From an uncultured Pelagibacteraceae bacterium (GTDB lineage Bacteria; Pseudomonadota; Alphaproteobacteria; Pelagibacterales; Pelagibacteraceae), in assembly GCA_902535625.1 (NCBI GenBank), contig CACAUA010000002.1, forward strand, positions 62,001 through 126,000: DNA of 64,000 nt. Direction: 5' to 3'. Of the stretch, positions 40,535 to 50,789 are shown one piece after another. The position numbers and the translations under genes are program-made. The notes under the pieces were generated by a model, which ran no database searches, was not told where the DNA came from, and was given only the letters and a program-made list of their open reading frames with translations. How positions within the stretch are numbered: the first letter of the stretch is position 1; each line of letters begins with the position of its first letter.

Positions 40535-41506
40535 ATGAAAGCTATAAGATTTGAAAAGTTTGGAGGTCCAGAGGTCTTAGAATACAAGGATATTGAAATT
40601 GGTAAACCTGGTCCAAAGGAGGTTCTAGTTAAAAATTTATCAGTTGGACTTAATTATATTGATGTTTACCATCGAACAGGTTTGTATCCTATTGAATTAC
40701 CTAGTGGACTTGGATTAGAAGCGTCTGGAGTAGTAGAAGAAATTGGCTCAGAAGTAAGTCTTTTTAAAGTTGGAGATCGAGTAAGTCACGCATCTGCTCC
40801 AATAAGTGGATACTCAGAAAAACAAATAATGCCAGAAGAAAAGTTAGTTACAGTGCCTGAAGGTATTTCAGATGAAATAGCTTCTTGTATTTTATTAAAA
40901 GGAATAACATCAGAATATTTATTACACAGATCATATGCTGTTAAAAAAGGAGATAAAGTTTTATTTCATGCTGCTGCTGGTGGTGTTGGCCAAATATTGT
41001 GCCAATGGGCTAATGCTTTAGGATGTGAAGTCATAGGAACAGTTGGATCTAAAGAAAAAGTTGAAATAGCAAAAAAAAATGGGTGTCATCATGTTATCAA
41101 TTATACAGATCATAATTTTGTGGATGAAGTTGAAAAAATAGTAGGTAAAAACGGAATAGATGTTGTCTATGATGGTGTGGGAGCTAAGACTTTTGAAGGA
41201 TCAATAGAATGTTTAAAAATTAGAGGAATGATGGTGGCATTTGGAAATGCATCTGGTTATGTTCACACTATAGATGTCAAAAAACATATAAATACAAAAG
41301 GTCTTTTTTTTACAAGACCGTCGATAATGCATTATACAATCACAAGAGATGAATTAGAAAAATCTGCTAAATTGGTTTTTGATGCGGTTCTTTCAGGAAA
41401 AATAAAAATTGAGGTTTCTAAAAAATATAAATTAAGTGAAGCTAAACAAGCTCATATAGATTTAGAGAATAGGGTTTTAACTGGACCAGCAGTTATTATT
41501 CCTTAA
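40535..41506 (+). CDS. NADPH:quinone oxidoreductase (zinc-independent MDR family)
   Basis: ORF 323 aa; MKAIRFEKFGGPEVLEY, VGLNYIDVYHRTGLYP, HAAAGGVGQILCQWA. Confidence 0.93.
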   Translation: MKAIRFEKFGGPEVLEYKDIEIGKPGPKEVLVKNLSVGLNYIDVYHRTGLYPIELPSGLGLEASGVVEEIGSEVSLFKVGDRVSHASAPISGYSEKQIMPEEKLVTVPEGISDEIASCILLKGITSEYLLHRSYAVKKGDKVLFHAAAGGVGQILCQWANALGCEVIGTVGSKEKVEIAKKNGCHHVINYTDHNFVDEVEKIVGKNGIDVVYDGVGAKTFEGSIECLKIRGMMVAFGNASGYVHTIDVKKHINTKGLFFTRPSIMHYTITRDELEKSAKLVFDAVLSGKIKIEVSKKYKLSEAKQAHIDLENRVLTGPAVIIP

Positions 41507-41903
41507 ATTGATCATCCATATCTGAAAGATGAAGTCTCAACGCTCTAGTCGAGATTTGTATTTCTCTTATAAAAAATATTATTGAAACCATCATGGATAA
41601 ACAACAAGATCCGAATATAATTCTAGCTAAAAAATATGTCTCTAAATAAAGAGCAAAAACTGTGAGCATATTAAATAAGAAACCAAATGCTGCAAAAAGT
41701 ATAGTAATCCTTAAATTTTTTACTCTATCATTTAAATTAATTAACTGCTGCTTCCATTCTGGAGGAGTATGCTTTTCAAAAACATATTCGTCGTGTATTT
41801 TTCTAATCAAACCACTTAATGTATGAAATCTGTTACTATAGACAGCCATAATAAGAGGAATGGCGGGAAACATTAATGCGGTAACAGTGTAATCAATATT
41901 CAT
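41496..41903 (-). CDS. DUF2721 family membrane protein
   Basis: ORF 135 aa; three TM segments, PAIPLIMAVYSNRFHTLSGLIRKIHDE. Confidence 0.75.
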   Translation of the reverse strand: MNIDYTVTALMFPAIPLIMAVYSNRFHTLSGLIRKIHDEYVFEKHTPPEWKQQLINLNDRVKNLRITILFAAFGFLFNMLTVFALYLETYFLARIIFGSCCLSMMVSIIFFIREIQISTRALRLHLSDMDDQFKE

Positions 41904-41952
41904 GCGAATCAGTTTGATTATGAATCTACGCTTTGTTATTTACAAGTAAATT

Positions 41953-42822
41953 ATGTCTGAAAAGGTTAAAATTTTTATTGAATTAACAAGACTTAATAAA
42001 CCAATTGGTTTCATGCTTCTATTTTGGCCTTGTGTTTGGGGTTTAACAATTTCATATGATTTTTCTCTTCCTTTAAATACTTTTTTTATTTATGCTTTTT
42101 TATTTTTTTCTGGATCTGTTCTAATGAGATCAGCAGGATGTATTGTTAACGATATAAGTGATAGAAAAATTGATAAGTTAGTCGAAAGAACAAAAAATAG
42201 ACCAATCGCGTCAGAAAAAATTTCAGTATTTAATGCAGCAATATATGCCGCAATCTTATGTTTAATCGCTTTTTTAGTTTTGATAAATTTTAATAAATTT
42301 ACTATTTATATGGCTCTTATTTCAATGCCATTAGCTTTTACATATCCATTAATGAAAAGATTTACTTACTGGCCTCAACTTTTTTTAGGTATTACTTTTA
42401 ATTACGGTCTAGTTTTGGCATGGATATCCATTCAAAATGAAGTTTCTATAATACCAATTATATTTTATTTAGGAGCCACATTTTGGACATTAGGTTACGA
42501 CACAATATATGGATATCAAGATATTAATGATGATGAAATAATTGGAGTTAAATCAACATCGATTAAATTTAAAAATAACCCAAAAAAATTTATATCGTTT
42601 TGTTACATTATATTTTTAATATCATTGTTTCTTGTTGGTTATAAAATGAATTTTAATTATTTATATTACATTGCATTAATAGTACCTATAACTCATTTGT
42701 TAATTTTTCAATCTCTTAAATTAAAAACTGAAAGTGGGAATGACTGCTTAGCAAAATTTAAAAGCAACAATCTTTTGGGTCTTATTATTTTAATAATTTT
42801 GTTAGTAGGAAAATTAACTTAA
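41953..42822 (+). CDS. ubiA: 4-hydroxybenzoate polyprenyltransferase
   Basis: ORF 289 aa; LTRLNKPIGFMLLFWPCVWGL, RSAGCIVNDISDRKIDKLVERTKNRPIASE. Confidence 0.94.
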   Translation: MSEKVKIFIELTRLNKPIGFMLLFWPCVWGLTISYDFSLPLNTFFIYAFLFFSGSVLMRSAGCIVNDISDRKIDKLVERTKNRPIASEKISVFNAAIYAAILCLIAFLVLINFNKFTIYMALISMPLAFTYPLMKRFTYWPQLFLGITFNYGLVLAWISIQNEVSIIPIIFYLGATFWTLGYDTIYGYQDINDDEIIGVKSTSIKFKNNPKKFISFCYIIFLISLFLVGYKMNFNYLYYIALIVPITHLLIFQSLKLKTESGNDCLAKFKSNNLLGLIILIILLVGKLT

Positions 42823-44564
42823 TGAAAAATATTGATATTATAAAAAGGCTATACAACGATTATACAACAAAACATCTAAACAAAATAATTCTTGCTATAT
42901 TTTTTTCTATTTTGGTAGCTGGCAGTACTTCAGCAACTGCATGGTTGCTTGATCCAGCAATAGAAAAAATTTTTATAAATAAAGATCAAAGTTTAATCTT
43001 TGTAATTCCACTTTTAATAATACTGGCTTTTGCAACAAAAGGTATATCTCTATATATGGCCAAAGTTTTAATGATCAAAACAGCAGAGGAAGTAAAAAAA
43101 AATATACAAATTGACATGCTATCTTCATTTATAAACTCAGATACAGAAAAAATTGATGATAAGCACTCTGGAAATTATATTTCAAATTTAAACTTTGATG
43201 TAAATCAAATTACAGGTATGTTAAGTAATGCATTTTTGAGTTTATTCAAAGATGGGTTAACATTAATTGGTTTAATATCTGTAATGTTTTTTCAAAATTG
43301 GAGACTTTCTCTCATAGCAATAATAATGCTACCAATAGCAACAATAACTGCAAAAAAGTTAGGAAAAAGGGTAATAAAAGTCACGACTGAAGCGCAAGAA
43401 AAATCGGGTGACTTAAATAAATATTTAATTGATCTTTTTAAAAATCATAAAATTATAAAAATTTTTCAAAGAGAGAATTATGAACATGAAAGATCAGAAA
43501 AATTCGTTAATGATCTTAAAGAAAAATCAATAAAAATTGCAACTGTTTTTATAAGATCCACTCCAATAATGGAAGTTGTAACTGGAATAATGATTGCAAT
43601 ATTAATTTTTTACTCAGGAAAATTAATTATGAGTGAACAGCTTAGTATAAACAATTTTTTCTCTTTTTTGGCTGCTATGATGCTTGCTTATCAACCAGTT
43701 AAATCTTTAGCAACAGTGAATGTAATATTTGGCCAAGGACTATCGGCAGGAAAAAGAATATTACCTATTATTGATCAAAAAAATAAAATTTCTAAAAATG
43801 AAAATGGAAAAATATTAGATATAAGTAATGCATCAATAAAATTTCAAAATATTAATTTTAGTTACAAATCAAATCTTAATAATGTAGTCCTTAAGGATAT
43901 TAATATTGATATAGCTGGCAGAAAAATGACAGCTTTAGTAGGACACAGTGGATCAGGAAAATCTACAATATTAAATTTAATACCAAGAATTTATGATGCA
44001 GACTCTGGGGAAATTCTAATTGATAATCAAAAAGTACAAAACCTTAATCTTAAATCATTAAGGAAAGAAATATCTATTGTTGATCAAAATACAACACTTT
44101 TTGATGATACTATTTTTAATAATATCAAATATGCCAAACCAGAGGCGAGTGAAGAAGAAATTTTTACAGCTGCAAAAATATCAATGTGTACAGATTTTAT
44201 AGAAAAATTAGAAAATAAATTTCAGACTGTTATAGGGGAAAATGGAGTAAAATTATCAGGTGGTGAAAAGCAAAGACTTTCGATAGCGAGAGCTTTGTTA
44301 AAGGATAGCAAAATAATTCTTCTAGACGAAGCAACTTCATCTCTTGACTCTGAAACAGAAGAAAAGATACAAAAAGCTATTGAGGAATTAACAAAAAATA
44401 AAACAACTGTAGTTATTGCTCATAGACTATCAACTATTCTTAATTCAGAAAAAATTTATGTTGTTGATAAAGGTTCTATAGAAGCATCAGGGAAACATGC
44501 TGATCTAATCAAAAATTCATTGCTTTATAAAAACTTCTACGAGAGACAAATAAAAAATAACTAA
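42822..44564 (+). CDS. msbA: ABC transporter permease/ATP-binding protein, MsbA-like lipid A flippase
   Basis: ORF 580 aa; ALVGHSGSGKSTILNLIPRIYD, LSGGEKQRLSIARALLKDSKIILLDEATSSLDSETE; adjacent to waaA/lpxK. Confidence 0.88.
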   Translation: MKNIDIIKRLYNDYTTKHLNKIILAIFFSILVAGSTSATAWLLDPAIEKIFINKDQSLIFVIPLLIILAFATKGISLYMAKVLMIKTAEEVKKNIQIDMLSSFINSDTEKIDDKHSGNYISNLNFDVNQITGMLSNAFLSLFKDGLTLIGLISVMFFQNWRLSLIAIIMLPIATITAKKLGKRVIKVTTEAQEKSGDLNKYLIDLFKNHKIIKIFQRENYEHERSEKFVNDLKEKSIKIATVFIRSTPIMEVVTGIMIAILIFYSGKLIMSEQLSINNFFSFLAAMMLAYQPVKSLATVNVIFGQGLSAGKRILPIIDQKNKISKNENGKILDISNASIKFQNINFSYKSNLNNVVLKDINIDIAGRKMTALVGHSGSGKSTILNLIPRIYDADSGEILIDNQKVQNLNLKSLRKEISIVDQNTTLFDDTIFNNIKYAKPEASEEEIFTAAKISMCTDFIEKLENKFQTVIGENGVKLSGGEKQRLSIARALLKDSKIILLDEATSSLDSETEEKIQKAIEELTKNKTTVVIAHRLSTILNSEKIYVVDKGSIEASGKHADLIKNSLLYKNFYERQIKNN

Positions 44565-45793
44565 TGTATTTTTTGTATAATATATTAGGAATTATTTTTT
44601 TTTTAATCTCTCCATTTATATTATTTTTAAGAATGATTAATGGAAAGGAAGATTGGAGAAGAATCTTAGAAAAATACGCTTATTATAATTTAAAAAAGAC
44701 TGATACAACTGTATGGTTTCATGGTGCAAGTGTTGGGGAAATCATGAGCATTCTTCCTTTGATAGATAAGTTTGAAAAAGACAAATCTATAAAAAGAATT
44801 TTACTTACTTCATCTACTTTAAGTTCTGCATCAATAGTTGCAAAGAAACCATTAAAGAAAACAACTCATATTTACTATCCATTTGATATTGGATTTATAT
44901 GTAATAACTTTTTAAATTATTGGGAACCAAAAATTGCAATATTTGTAGATTCTGAAATCTGGCCGAATATGTATAAAAGAATAAATTCAAAAAAAATTCC
45001 TCTTATTTTAATCAATGCTAGAATTACGAATAAAAGTTTCAAAAGATGGCAAATCATTTCATCTTTTGCAAAGAATGTTTTTAGTAAAATAACTGTAGCT
45101 TTACCTCAAAATCAAGAAACCCAAAATTATTTAAAAAGATTGGGTGTTAAAAAAATTAAATTTGTAGGAAATTTAAAGTATTTCAAAAATGATAAACAAA
45201 GTTTGAAGAAAAATGTTGAAAAATATTTTAAAAATAAAAAAGTATTTTGTGCAGCCAGTACTCATTATAATGAAGAGAAAATCATTGGAAAATTACATTT
45301 AAAATTAAAGAAAAAGTTTAAGAATTTAATTACTATATTGGTTCCGCGTCACATAAATAGATCAGAGGATATAAAGCAAGAACTTAGAAAATTAAAACTG
45401 ATAGTTACCGAAAGATCAAGCGGACATAAACCGTCTGAAAATTGTGACATATATATTGTTAATACATATGGAGAGATGTCAAAATTTTTAAGACTTTCAA
45501 ATGTAACATTTATTGGTGGATCTTTAGTAAACCATGGAGGACAAAACCCATTAGAAGCTGTAAGAATGGGAAATTACGTGATGCATGGTAAAAAAGTAAA
45601 TAATTTTAAAGAAATATATAAAGAATTAAAAAGTTTAAAAATATCTTCAGAGATTAAAAATATTGATCAAATGGAAAAGGTATTTATAAAAAATCATAAT
45701 TACAAAATATCAAATAGTAAAATTAATAAAATTAATTATTTAGGTGCCAAAATTTTTGAAAATAACGTTAAAGAAATTAAAAATTATTTATAA
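44564..45793 (+). CDS. waaA: 3-deoxy-D-manno-octulosonic acid transferase
   Basis: ORF 409 aa; VWFHGASVGEIMSILPLI, SEIWPNMYKRI, LINARITNKSFKRW, GGSLVNHGGQNPLEAV. Confidence 0.93.
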   Translation: MYFLYNILGIIFFLISPFILFLRMINGKEDWRRILEKYAYYNLKKTDTTVWFHGASVGEIMSILPLIDKFEKDKSIKRILLTSSTLSSASIVAKKPLKKTTHIYYPFDIGFICNNFLNYWEPKIAIFVDSEIWPNMYKRINSKKIPLILINARITNKSFKRWQIISSFAKNVFSKITVALPQNQETQNYLKRLGVKKIKFVGNLKYFKNDKQSLKKNVEKYFKNKKVFCAASTHYNEEKIIGKLHLKLKKKFKNLITILVPRHINRSEDIKQELRKLKLIVTERSSGHKPSENCDIYIVNTYGEMSKFLRLSNVTFIGGSLVNHGGQNPLEAVRMGNYVMHGKKVNNFKEIYKELKSLKISSEIKNIDQMEKVFIKNHNYKISNSKINKINYLGAKIFENNVKEIKNYL

Positions 45794-46716
45794 TGAAAGT
45801 AAAAAGACCCATTTTTTGGGATAGTTTCAATTTCATATCATTATTACTATTACCATTTAGTTTGATAACAATTATTTTTAATTTTTTTAAATCTTTAAGT
45901 CCAAAAAAATATTTCAAAATAAAAACAATCTGTGTTGGAAATATTTACTTAGGTGGAACTGGAAAAACACCTTTAGTTTTAAAAGTAAATGATATGTTAA
46001 AATATAAGTTTAAAACTGTATTTATTAAAAAAAAATATATTGATCAAATTGATGAGCAAAATATTTTATCAAAATATGGAAATCTAATTTGTTTAAGTTT
46101 TAGAGATATCGCGCTGAGAATTGCTGAGAGAAAGAAATACCAGTTAGCTATATTAGATGATGGTTTACAAGATAAAAGTTTAAATTATGATATTTCTATT
46201 GCTTGTTTTAATAGTTCAGAGCTAGTTGGAAATGGGCTAGTTTTGCCTGCTGGGCCATTAAGGGAAAGAATTACAAATATTTTAAATTATGATCTTGCAT
46301 TTCTTAATGGTGAAAAAAATAATAAAAGTTTCGAAAAAACTTTAAAGAGATTAAATCCGAATTTAAAAATATTTAGAGCTAAATACACTCCTAAAAATCT
46401 TGAGTCTTTTAAATTTAAAAATAACTTTCTAGTTTTTTCAGGTATAGGTAATCCTTTAGAATTTCAACAAACATTAAAAAAATATAATTTTAAGATAAAA
46501 AAAATAATCACTTTTCCAGACCATTATAAATATAAAAATTCTGATATAAATAATATAAAAAATATGGCTAAGAGTAATAAATTAAAAATTATAACAACCG
46601 AAAAAGACTACAATCGATTATCAAATATACAAAAAAAAAATATCCAATTTTTAAAAATAGGATTAAAAATTGAAAAAGAAAAAGAATTTAAAAATTTTTT
46701 ATTAAAGAAATTATGA
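45793..46716 (+). CDS. lpxK: tetraacyldisaccharide 4'-kinase
   Basis: ORF 307 aa; CVGNIYLGGTGKTPLVLKV, LAILDDGLQDKSLNYDISI, LPAGPLRE. Confidence 0.93.
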   Translation: MKVKRPIFWDSFNFISLLLLPFSLITIIFNFFKSLSPKKYFKIKTICVGNIYLGGTGKTPLVLKVNDMLKYKFKTVFIKKKYIDQIDEQNILSKYGNLICLSFRDIALRIAERKKYQLAILDDGLQDKSLNYDISIACFNSSELVGNGLVLPAGPLRERITNILNYDLAFLNGEKNNKSFEKTLKRLNPNLKIFRAKYTPKNLESFKFKNNFLVFSGIGNPLEFQQTLKKYNFKIKKIITFPDHYKYKNSDINNIKNMAKSNKLKIITTEKDYNRLSNIQKKNIQFLKIGLKIEKEKEFKNFLLKKL

Positions 46717-47573
46717 GGAAGTTTTTTTATTTAATTGAATTTATTTTAATAAAATTGTTTTTTTTTATACTAATTATAATTGGTTATAAAAATGGATCTA
46801 ATTTGGGAAATTTTATTGGACGCTTGTTTGGACCAATATTTAGATCAAAAAAGTTAATTGAAAATAATTTGGAACAATCTGGCATTGTAGACAAAAAAAA
46901 TTACAATAAAATTATCAGCAAAATATATGGAAATTATGGAAGAATACTTGCTGAATACCCTTTTCTTAAAGCATTTAGAAATAACAAATTAAATAAATTT
47001 ATTGAAATAGACGGTCTTGAAAACCTGAACAAAATTAAGAGAGAAAAAAGACGCGCTGTATTTATATCTGGTCATTTCAATAATTTTGAATTAATGGCGC
47101 TCCAAATAGAAAAAGCTGGTATAAATTTGTGCGCTATTTATAGACCGCTAAATAACGCATTCCTTAACAAAACTATGGAAGAAATTAGAGAAAATTTTAT
47201 ATGCAAAAATCAAATTAAAAAAGGAAGATCAGGCACAAGACAGATTATTGAAAATATAAAGAAAGGTAACTCAGTAGCTCTAATGATAGACCAAAGAGTA
47301 AGAGAAGGTATAAAAATTAATTTTTTCGGTAAACCAGCTAGTACTACGACCATACCTGCGCAATTAATTAAAAAATATAAATGTGATCTAGTGCCTATTT
47401 ATATAGAGAGAAGAAAAAATAATTATTTCAAAATGTTTGTTTCAGAACCAATTAAAATTGGGAACAATAAGTCAATTAAAGAAATCACTGAACATCTAAA
47501 TAAGATACTTGAAAAAATGATTTTAAAAAATGTAGACCAGTGGATCTGGACTCATGATAGATGGAAAACATAA
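46713..47573 (+). CDS. lpxL: lipid A biosynthesis acyltransferase (LpxL/HtrB-like)
   Basis: ORF 286 aa; VFISGHFNNFELMAL, ALMIDQRVREGIKINFFGKPASTTTIPAQL, QWIWTHDRW. Confidence 0.88.
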   Translation: MRKFFYLIEFILIKLFFFILIIIGYKNGSNLGNFIGRLFGPIFRSKKLIENNLEQSGIVDKKNYNKIISKIYGNYGRILAEYPFLKAFRNNKLNKFIEIDGLENLNKIKREKRRAVFISGHFNNFELMALQIEKAGINLCAIYRPLNNAFLNKTMEEIRENFICKNQIKKGRSGTRQIIENIKKGNSVALMIDQRVREGIKINFFGKPASTTTIPAQLIKKYKCDLVPIYIERRKNNYFKMFVSEPIKIGNNKSIKEITEHLNKILEKMILKNVDQWIWTHDRWKT

Positions 47574-47771
47574 TCATTTTTTGTCTAATAAATCTCTTTT
47601 CATTGAGGCCTCAACATGAGAAAAGTAGGCTTCCTGTTCTTCAACATTCCAGTGAGTTAAGTTTTCAAGTGGTATTTTTTTTTGTGAGATGGCACAAATC
47701 ACATGATCACCATCTTCAATGATCTCAAAATTATTTGCTAAGTATTTTAATTTAGCTAACTTATTTAACAT
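47574..47771 (-). CDS. DUF2093 family small protein
   Basis: ORF 65 aa; AKLKYLANNFEIIEDGDHVICAISQKKIPLENLTHWNVEEQEAY. Confidence 0.75.
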   Translation of the reverse strand: MLNKLAKLKYLANNFEIIEDGDHVICAISQKKIPLENLTHWNVEEQEAYFSHVEASMKRDLLDKK

Positions 47772-47793
47772 ATTTAAGATATATATTTACTAA

Positions 47794-49059
47794 ATGAAAA
47801 TTGCAATTATTGGAAGTGGAGGTCGAGAGCATGCTCTAGTTCATCACTTAAGTAATTCAAGAAAAATAACAAAAATATATTCAATACCTGGTAATGCTGG
47901 TACCGAAAAAATATCTTTAAATATTGATTTAAATTTGGAGAATTTTCAAAATTTATATAATTTTATTAAAAATGAACAAATCGAATTAGTGATTGTTGGT
48001 CCAGAAAAACCATTAGTCGAAGGATTAGTGGATTTCCTAGAATCAAAAAATATTAAAGTTTTTGGTCCTAGAAAAAAAGTTGCTCAATTAGAAGGCTCAA
48101 AAATATTTACAAAGCAAATTTGTGAGAAATTTAACATACCAACTGCTAAATTTAAAATTTGTAAATCAAAAGAAAACGCATTTTTATTTCTATCATCATC
48201 TAATTTTCCTCTTGTTGTAAAAGCGGATGTTCTTGCTGCAGGTAAAGGTGTTTATATTTGTCAAAATGTTGATGAGGCTAAAACTGCTGTTAATGAAATA
48301 TTTGATGGTAAATTTGGTAAAGCAGATCAAGTGTTAATTGAGGAATTTCTAGAAGGTGATGAGATGAGTTTTTTTATTATTTCAGATGGAATTAGTTATA
48401 AAACTTTTAATACAGCTCAAGACCATAAAAGAGTTGGTGAGAGCGATACTGGAAAGAACACGGGAGGAATGGGAGCTTATTCACCTTCAAGTTTAATTAA
48501 TGATGATTTAGAGAATAAAATTTTAAACAAAATTATTGAGCCAACTTTAAAAGCTATAAGTGAAATGAAAGAGAAGTACATCGGTTTTTTATACGCCGGG
48601 TTAATGATAAAAAGTAATGAACCATACTTAATTGAATATAATGTCAGGATGGGTGATCCTGAATGCCAAACAATATTACCTTTGGTTGACAGTGATTTAT
48701 TGGAAATAATAAATGCTTGTTGTAATTCAAAATTAAAGACCCACGAAATAAAATGGAAAAATAAAAAAAGTATGTGCATTGTTTTATGCTCAAAAGGATA
48801 TCCTGAAAAATATAATAAGAATGTTGAAATTAAAAATTTAAAAAAATTCAAATCTACTAAGGATAATTTTATTTTTCATGCTGGAACAAAAAGTTCTGGA
48901 AACAAAATTGTAGCAGTTGGTGGTAGGGTAATAAATTTTGTGAATATCTCAGAAAGTTATTTATCAAGCAGAAAAGAAATCATCAATCAGATTAAGAAAT
49001 TGAATTGGGAAGGTGGTTTTTATAGATCAGATATAGGTCATAAAGTCATAGATAAATGA
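47794..49059 (+). CDS. purD: phosphoribosylamine-glycine ligase
   Basis: ORF 421 aa; IIGSGGREHALVHHL, VVGPEKPLVEGLVDFL, KNTGGMGAYSPS, YNVRMGDPECQ. Confidence 0.97.
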   Translation: MKIAIIGSGGREHALVHHLSNSRKITKIYSIPGNAGTEKISLNIDLNLENFQNLYNFIKNEQIELVIVGPEKPLVEGLVDFLESKNIKVFGPRKKVAQLEGSKIFTKQICEKFNIPTAKFKICKSKENAFLFLSSSNFPLVVKADVLAAGKGVYICQNVDEAKTAVNEIFDGKFGKADQVLIEEFLEGDEMSFFIISDGISYKTFNTAQDHKRVGESDTGKNTGGMGAYSPSSLINDDLENKILNKIIEPTLKAISEMKEKYIGFLYAGLMIKSNEPYLIEYNVRMGDPECQTILPLVDSDLLEIINACCNSKLKTHEIKWKNKKSMCIVLCSKGYPEKYNKNVEIKNLKKFKSTKDNFIFHAGTKSSGNKIVAVGGRVINFVNISESYLSSRKEIINQIKKLNWEGGFYRSDIGHKVIDK

Positions 49060-49622
49060 GAGTAATTGGTGGAAAACTAAGAGGGAAATTAATTCATAAT
49101 CCTACAGATAAAACAACAAGACCTTTAAAAGATATGGTTAGAGAGTCGATATTTAATATTTTAGAGCATTCTAAGAATGAAAAAATTAAATTCAAAAATG
49201 ACATAGTTTTGGATTTATTTTCCGGTTCTGGTTCGTTTGGCATTGAGTGTTTGTCTAGAGGAGTAAAAAAAGTTTTTTTTTTTGAAAATTACAAACCTTC
49301 TTTGAAAATTTTAAAAAAAAACATTAAGGAGTTAGAAATTGATAAAGATTCAGTCATTAAGGAAATAAACGCATATGAAATTTCTAAAGAAAATATAGAT
49401 TATGAAAAAATTAATTTAATTTATTTGGATCCACCATTTAAAGATAAAAATATAAATAAATTATTGAGGAAAATTTTAGACTTAAAAATTGCTCACAAAA
49501 GCACGTTAATAGTAATACATAGAAATAAGAAATTTAAAGAAAATTTTATAGATGATTTTAAAGTTCTTAGAGAAAAAAATTATGGATTATCAAAAATAAT
49601 ATTTGGAAAATTACTATTTTAG
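49056..49622 (+). CDS. rsmD: 16S rRNA (guanine(966)-N(2))-methyltransferase
   Basis: ORF 188 aa; MRVIGGKLRGKLI, TRPLKDMVRESIFNIL, LDLFSGSGSFGIECLSRG, IYLDPPF. Confidence 0.94.
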   Translation: MRVIGGKLRGKLIHNPTDKTTRPLKDMVRESIFNILEHSKNEKIKFKNDIVLDLFSGSGSFGIECLSRGVKKVFFFENYKPSLKILKKNIKELEIDKDSVIKEINAYEISKENIDYEKINLIYLDPPFKDKNINKLLRKILDLKIAHKSTLIVIHRNKKFKENFIDDFKVLREKNYGLSKIIFGKLLF

Positions 49623-50786
49623 AATTTTTTTTGTTTCTATTTTAATCAATTCAACAGAAGGTTGGTTAATTGGATTTACGTTTAATAAGGAGCTTAGCAT
49701 TAAAGTTTCTAAAATAAAAAATGTAAATAGTTCACCTAAAGTTTCCTCGTTTTTATTAATAATTTCAAAACTTCTAAATGATAATTTTTTCTTACTAAAT
49801 ACATTTTGTGTAGCTTTTTTTTGAGCATACAACACTTGATTTAGGCTATTTTTTTTTAAATGTTCCAATCCATTAATTAAATATGCATTATTAAATCTAA
49901 GTCGACTTCTTTCTCTAGTGGAAAAAAAACTAAAGAAGTTATTTTTTGGACCATCTAAATAAAGTTGTAAAAGACTATGATTGTCCTTTGGCATTGTAGA
50001 AATTATAGGAAAAAATCCCTCACCCTTTTTTCCTAAACTTTCAGCAGATAATTGTTGGTACCATTTCAAAAAGTTATTTAATTTTTCATCATAATTTAAA
50101 ATTACGCAATTTTTTTTTCCTTTAATAATATTTGAGTGAATTGAAGAAACATTTTTTATTAAAAAATTAATATATGTTTTATTTTTTATTAGATAATTTA
50201 ATCGTTTAAATTTTTTTTCATTTAAACCCATTAATTCTGCCGGAACCATTCCGACTTCAGATAAGACTGAATATCTTCCTCCAATATAATTTTTATGGTC
50301 TATTACATCAGATTTCAGTTTATTCGCTATAGCTCTAAGGATATTATTTTTTTTTTCAGTTATTATTAAATTTTTATTTCTCTTCTGTTTTGTTAGAAGC
50401 AGGTTTAAATTTGATAATGTTTCTAGGGTATTACCTGATTTTGATATAATTATATTTAAACGTTTTTTGTTTGATTTTGTAATTCTAATGTTCTGTAGGT
50501 TATTATAAAAGAAAAATTTTTTTTTAATTTTATGACTAAGAAAATCATAAATGGCTTGTGCGCCTAATATAGATCCTCCCATTCCTATTAAATTAAACTC
50601 ATCGTATTTTTTGAAATTTAGTAAATTTTTTTTCTGAAATGAATAATTATAATTATTTGTTAGAGATTTTAATAAAGGATATTTTTGAAATAAAATTTTA
50701 AAATTTAGAAATTTATTGAGTTTTTTTTTATTTAATTGTTTGTTTTTATTATTGAAGCTTTTGTAAATAATATGTTTTGTCTCCAT
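49614..50786 (-). CDS. pgi: glucose-6-phosphate isomerase, short divergent form
   Basis: ORF 390 aa; LIGMGGSILGAQAIYDFL, IISKSGNTLETLSNL, GGRYSVLSEVGMVPAELMGL, QLSAESLGKKGEGFFPI. Confidence 0.8.
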   Translation of the reverse strand: METKHIIYKSFNNKNKQLNKKKLNKFLNFKILFQKYPLLKSLTNNYNYSFQKKNLLNFKKYDEFNLIGMGGSILGAQAIYDFLSHKIKKKFFFYNNLQNIRITKSNKKRLNIIISKSGNTLETLSNLNLLLTKQKRNKNLIITEKKNNILRAIANKLKSDVIDHKNYIGGRYSVLSEVGMVPAELMGLNEKKFKRLNYLIKNKTYINFLIKNVSSIHSNIIKGKKNCVILNYDEKLNNFLKWYQQLSAESLGKKGEGFFPIISTMPKDNHSLLQLYLDGPKNNFFSFFSTRERSRLRFNNAYLINGLEHLKKNSLNQVLYAQKKATQNVFSKKKLSFRSFEIINKNEETLGELFTFFILETLMLSSLLNVNPINQPSVELIKIETKKILK

Positions 50787-50789
50787 TAA

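Noticed and set aside
42822-44564. ABC exporter considered as a bacteriocin/RiPP exporter
   Set aside because: No peptidase C39 domain; sits with waaA-lpxK-lpxL, so MsbA-like lipid A flippase is the simpler call.
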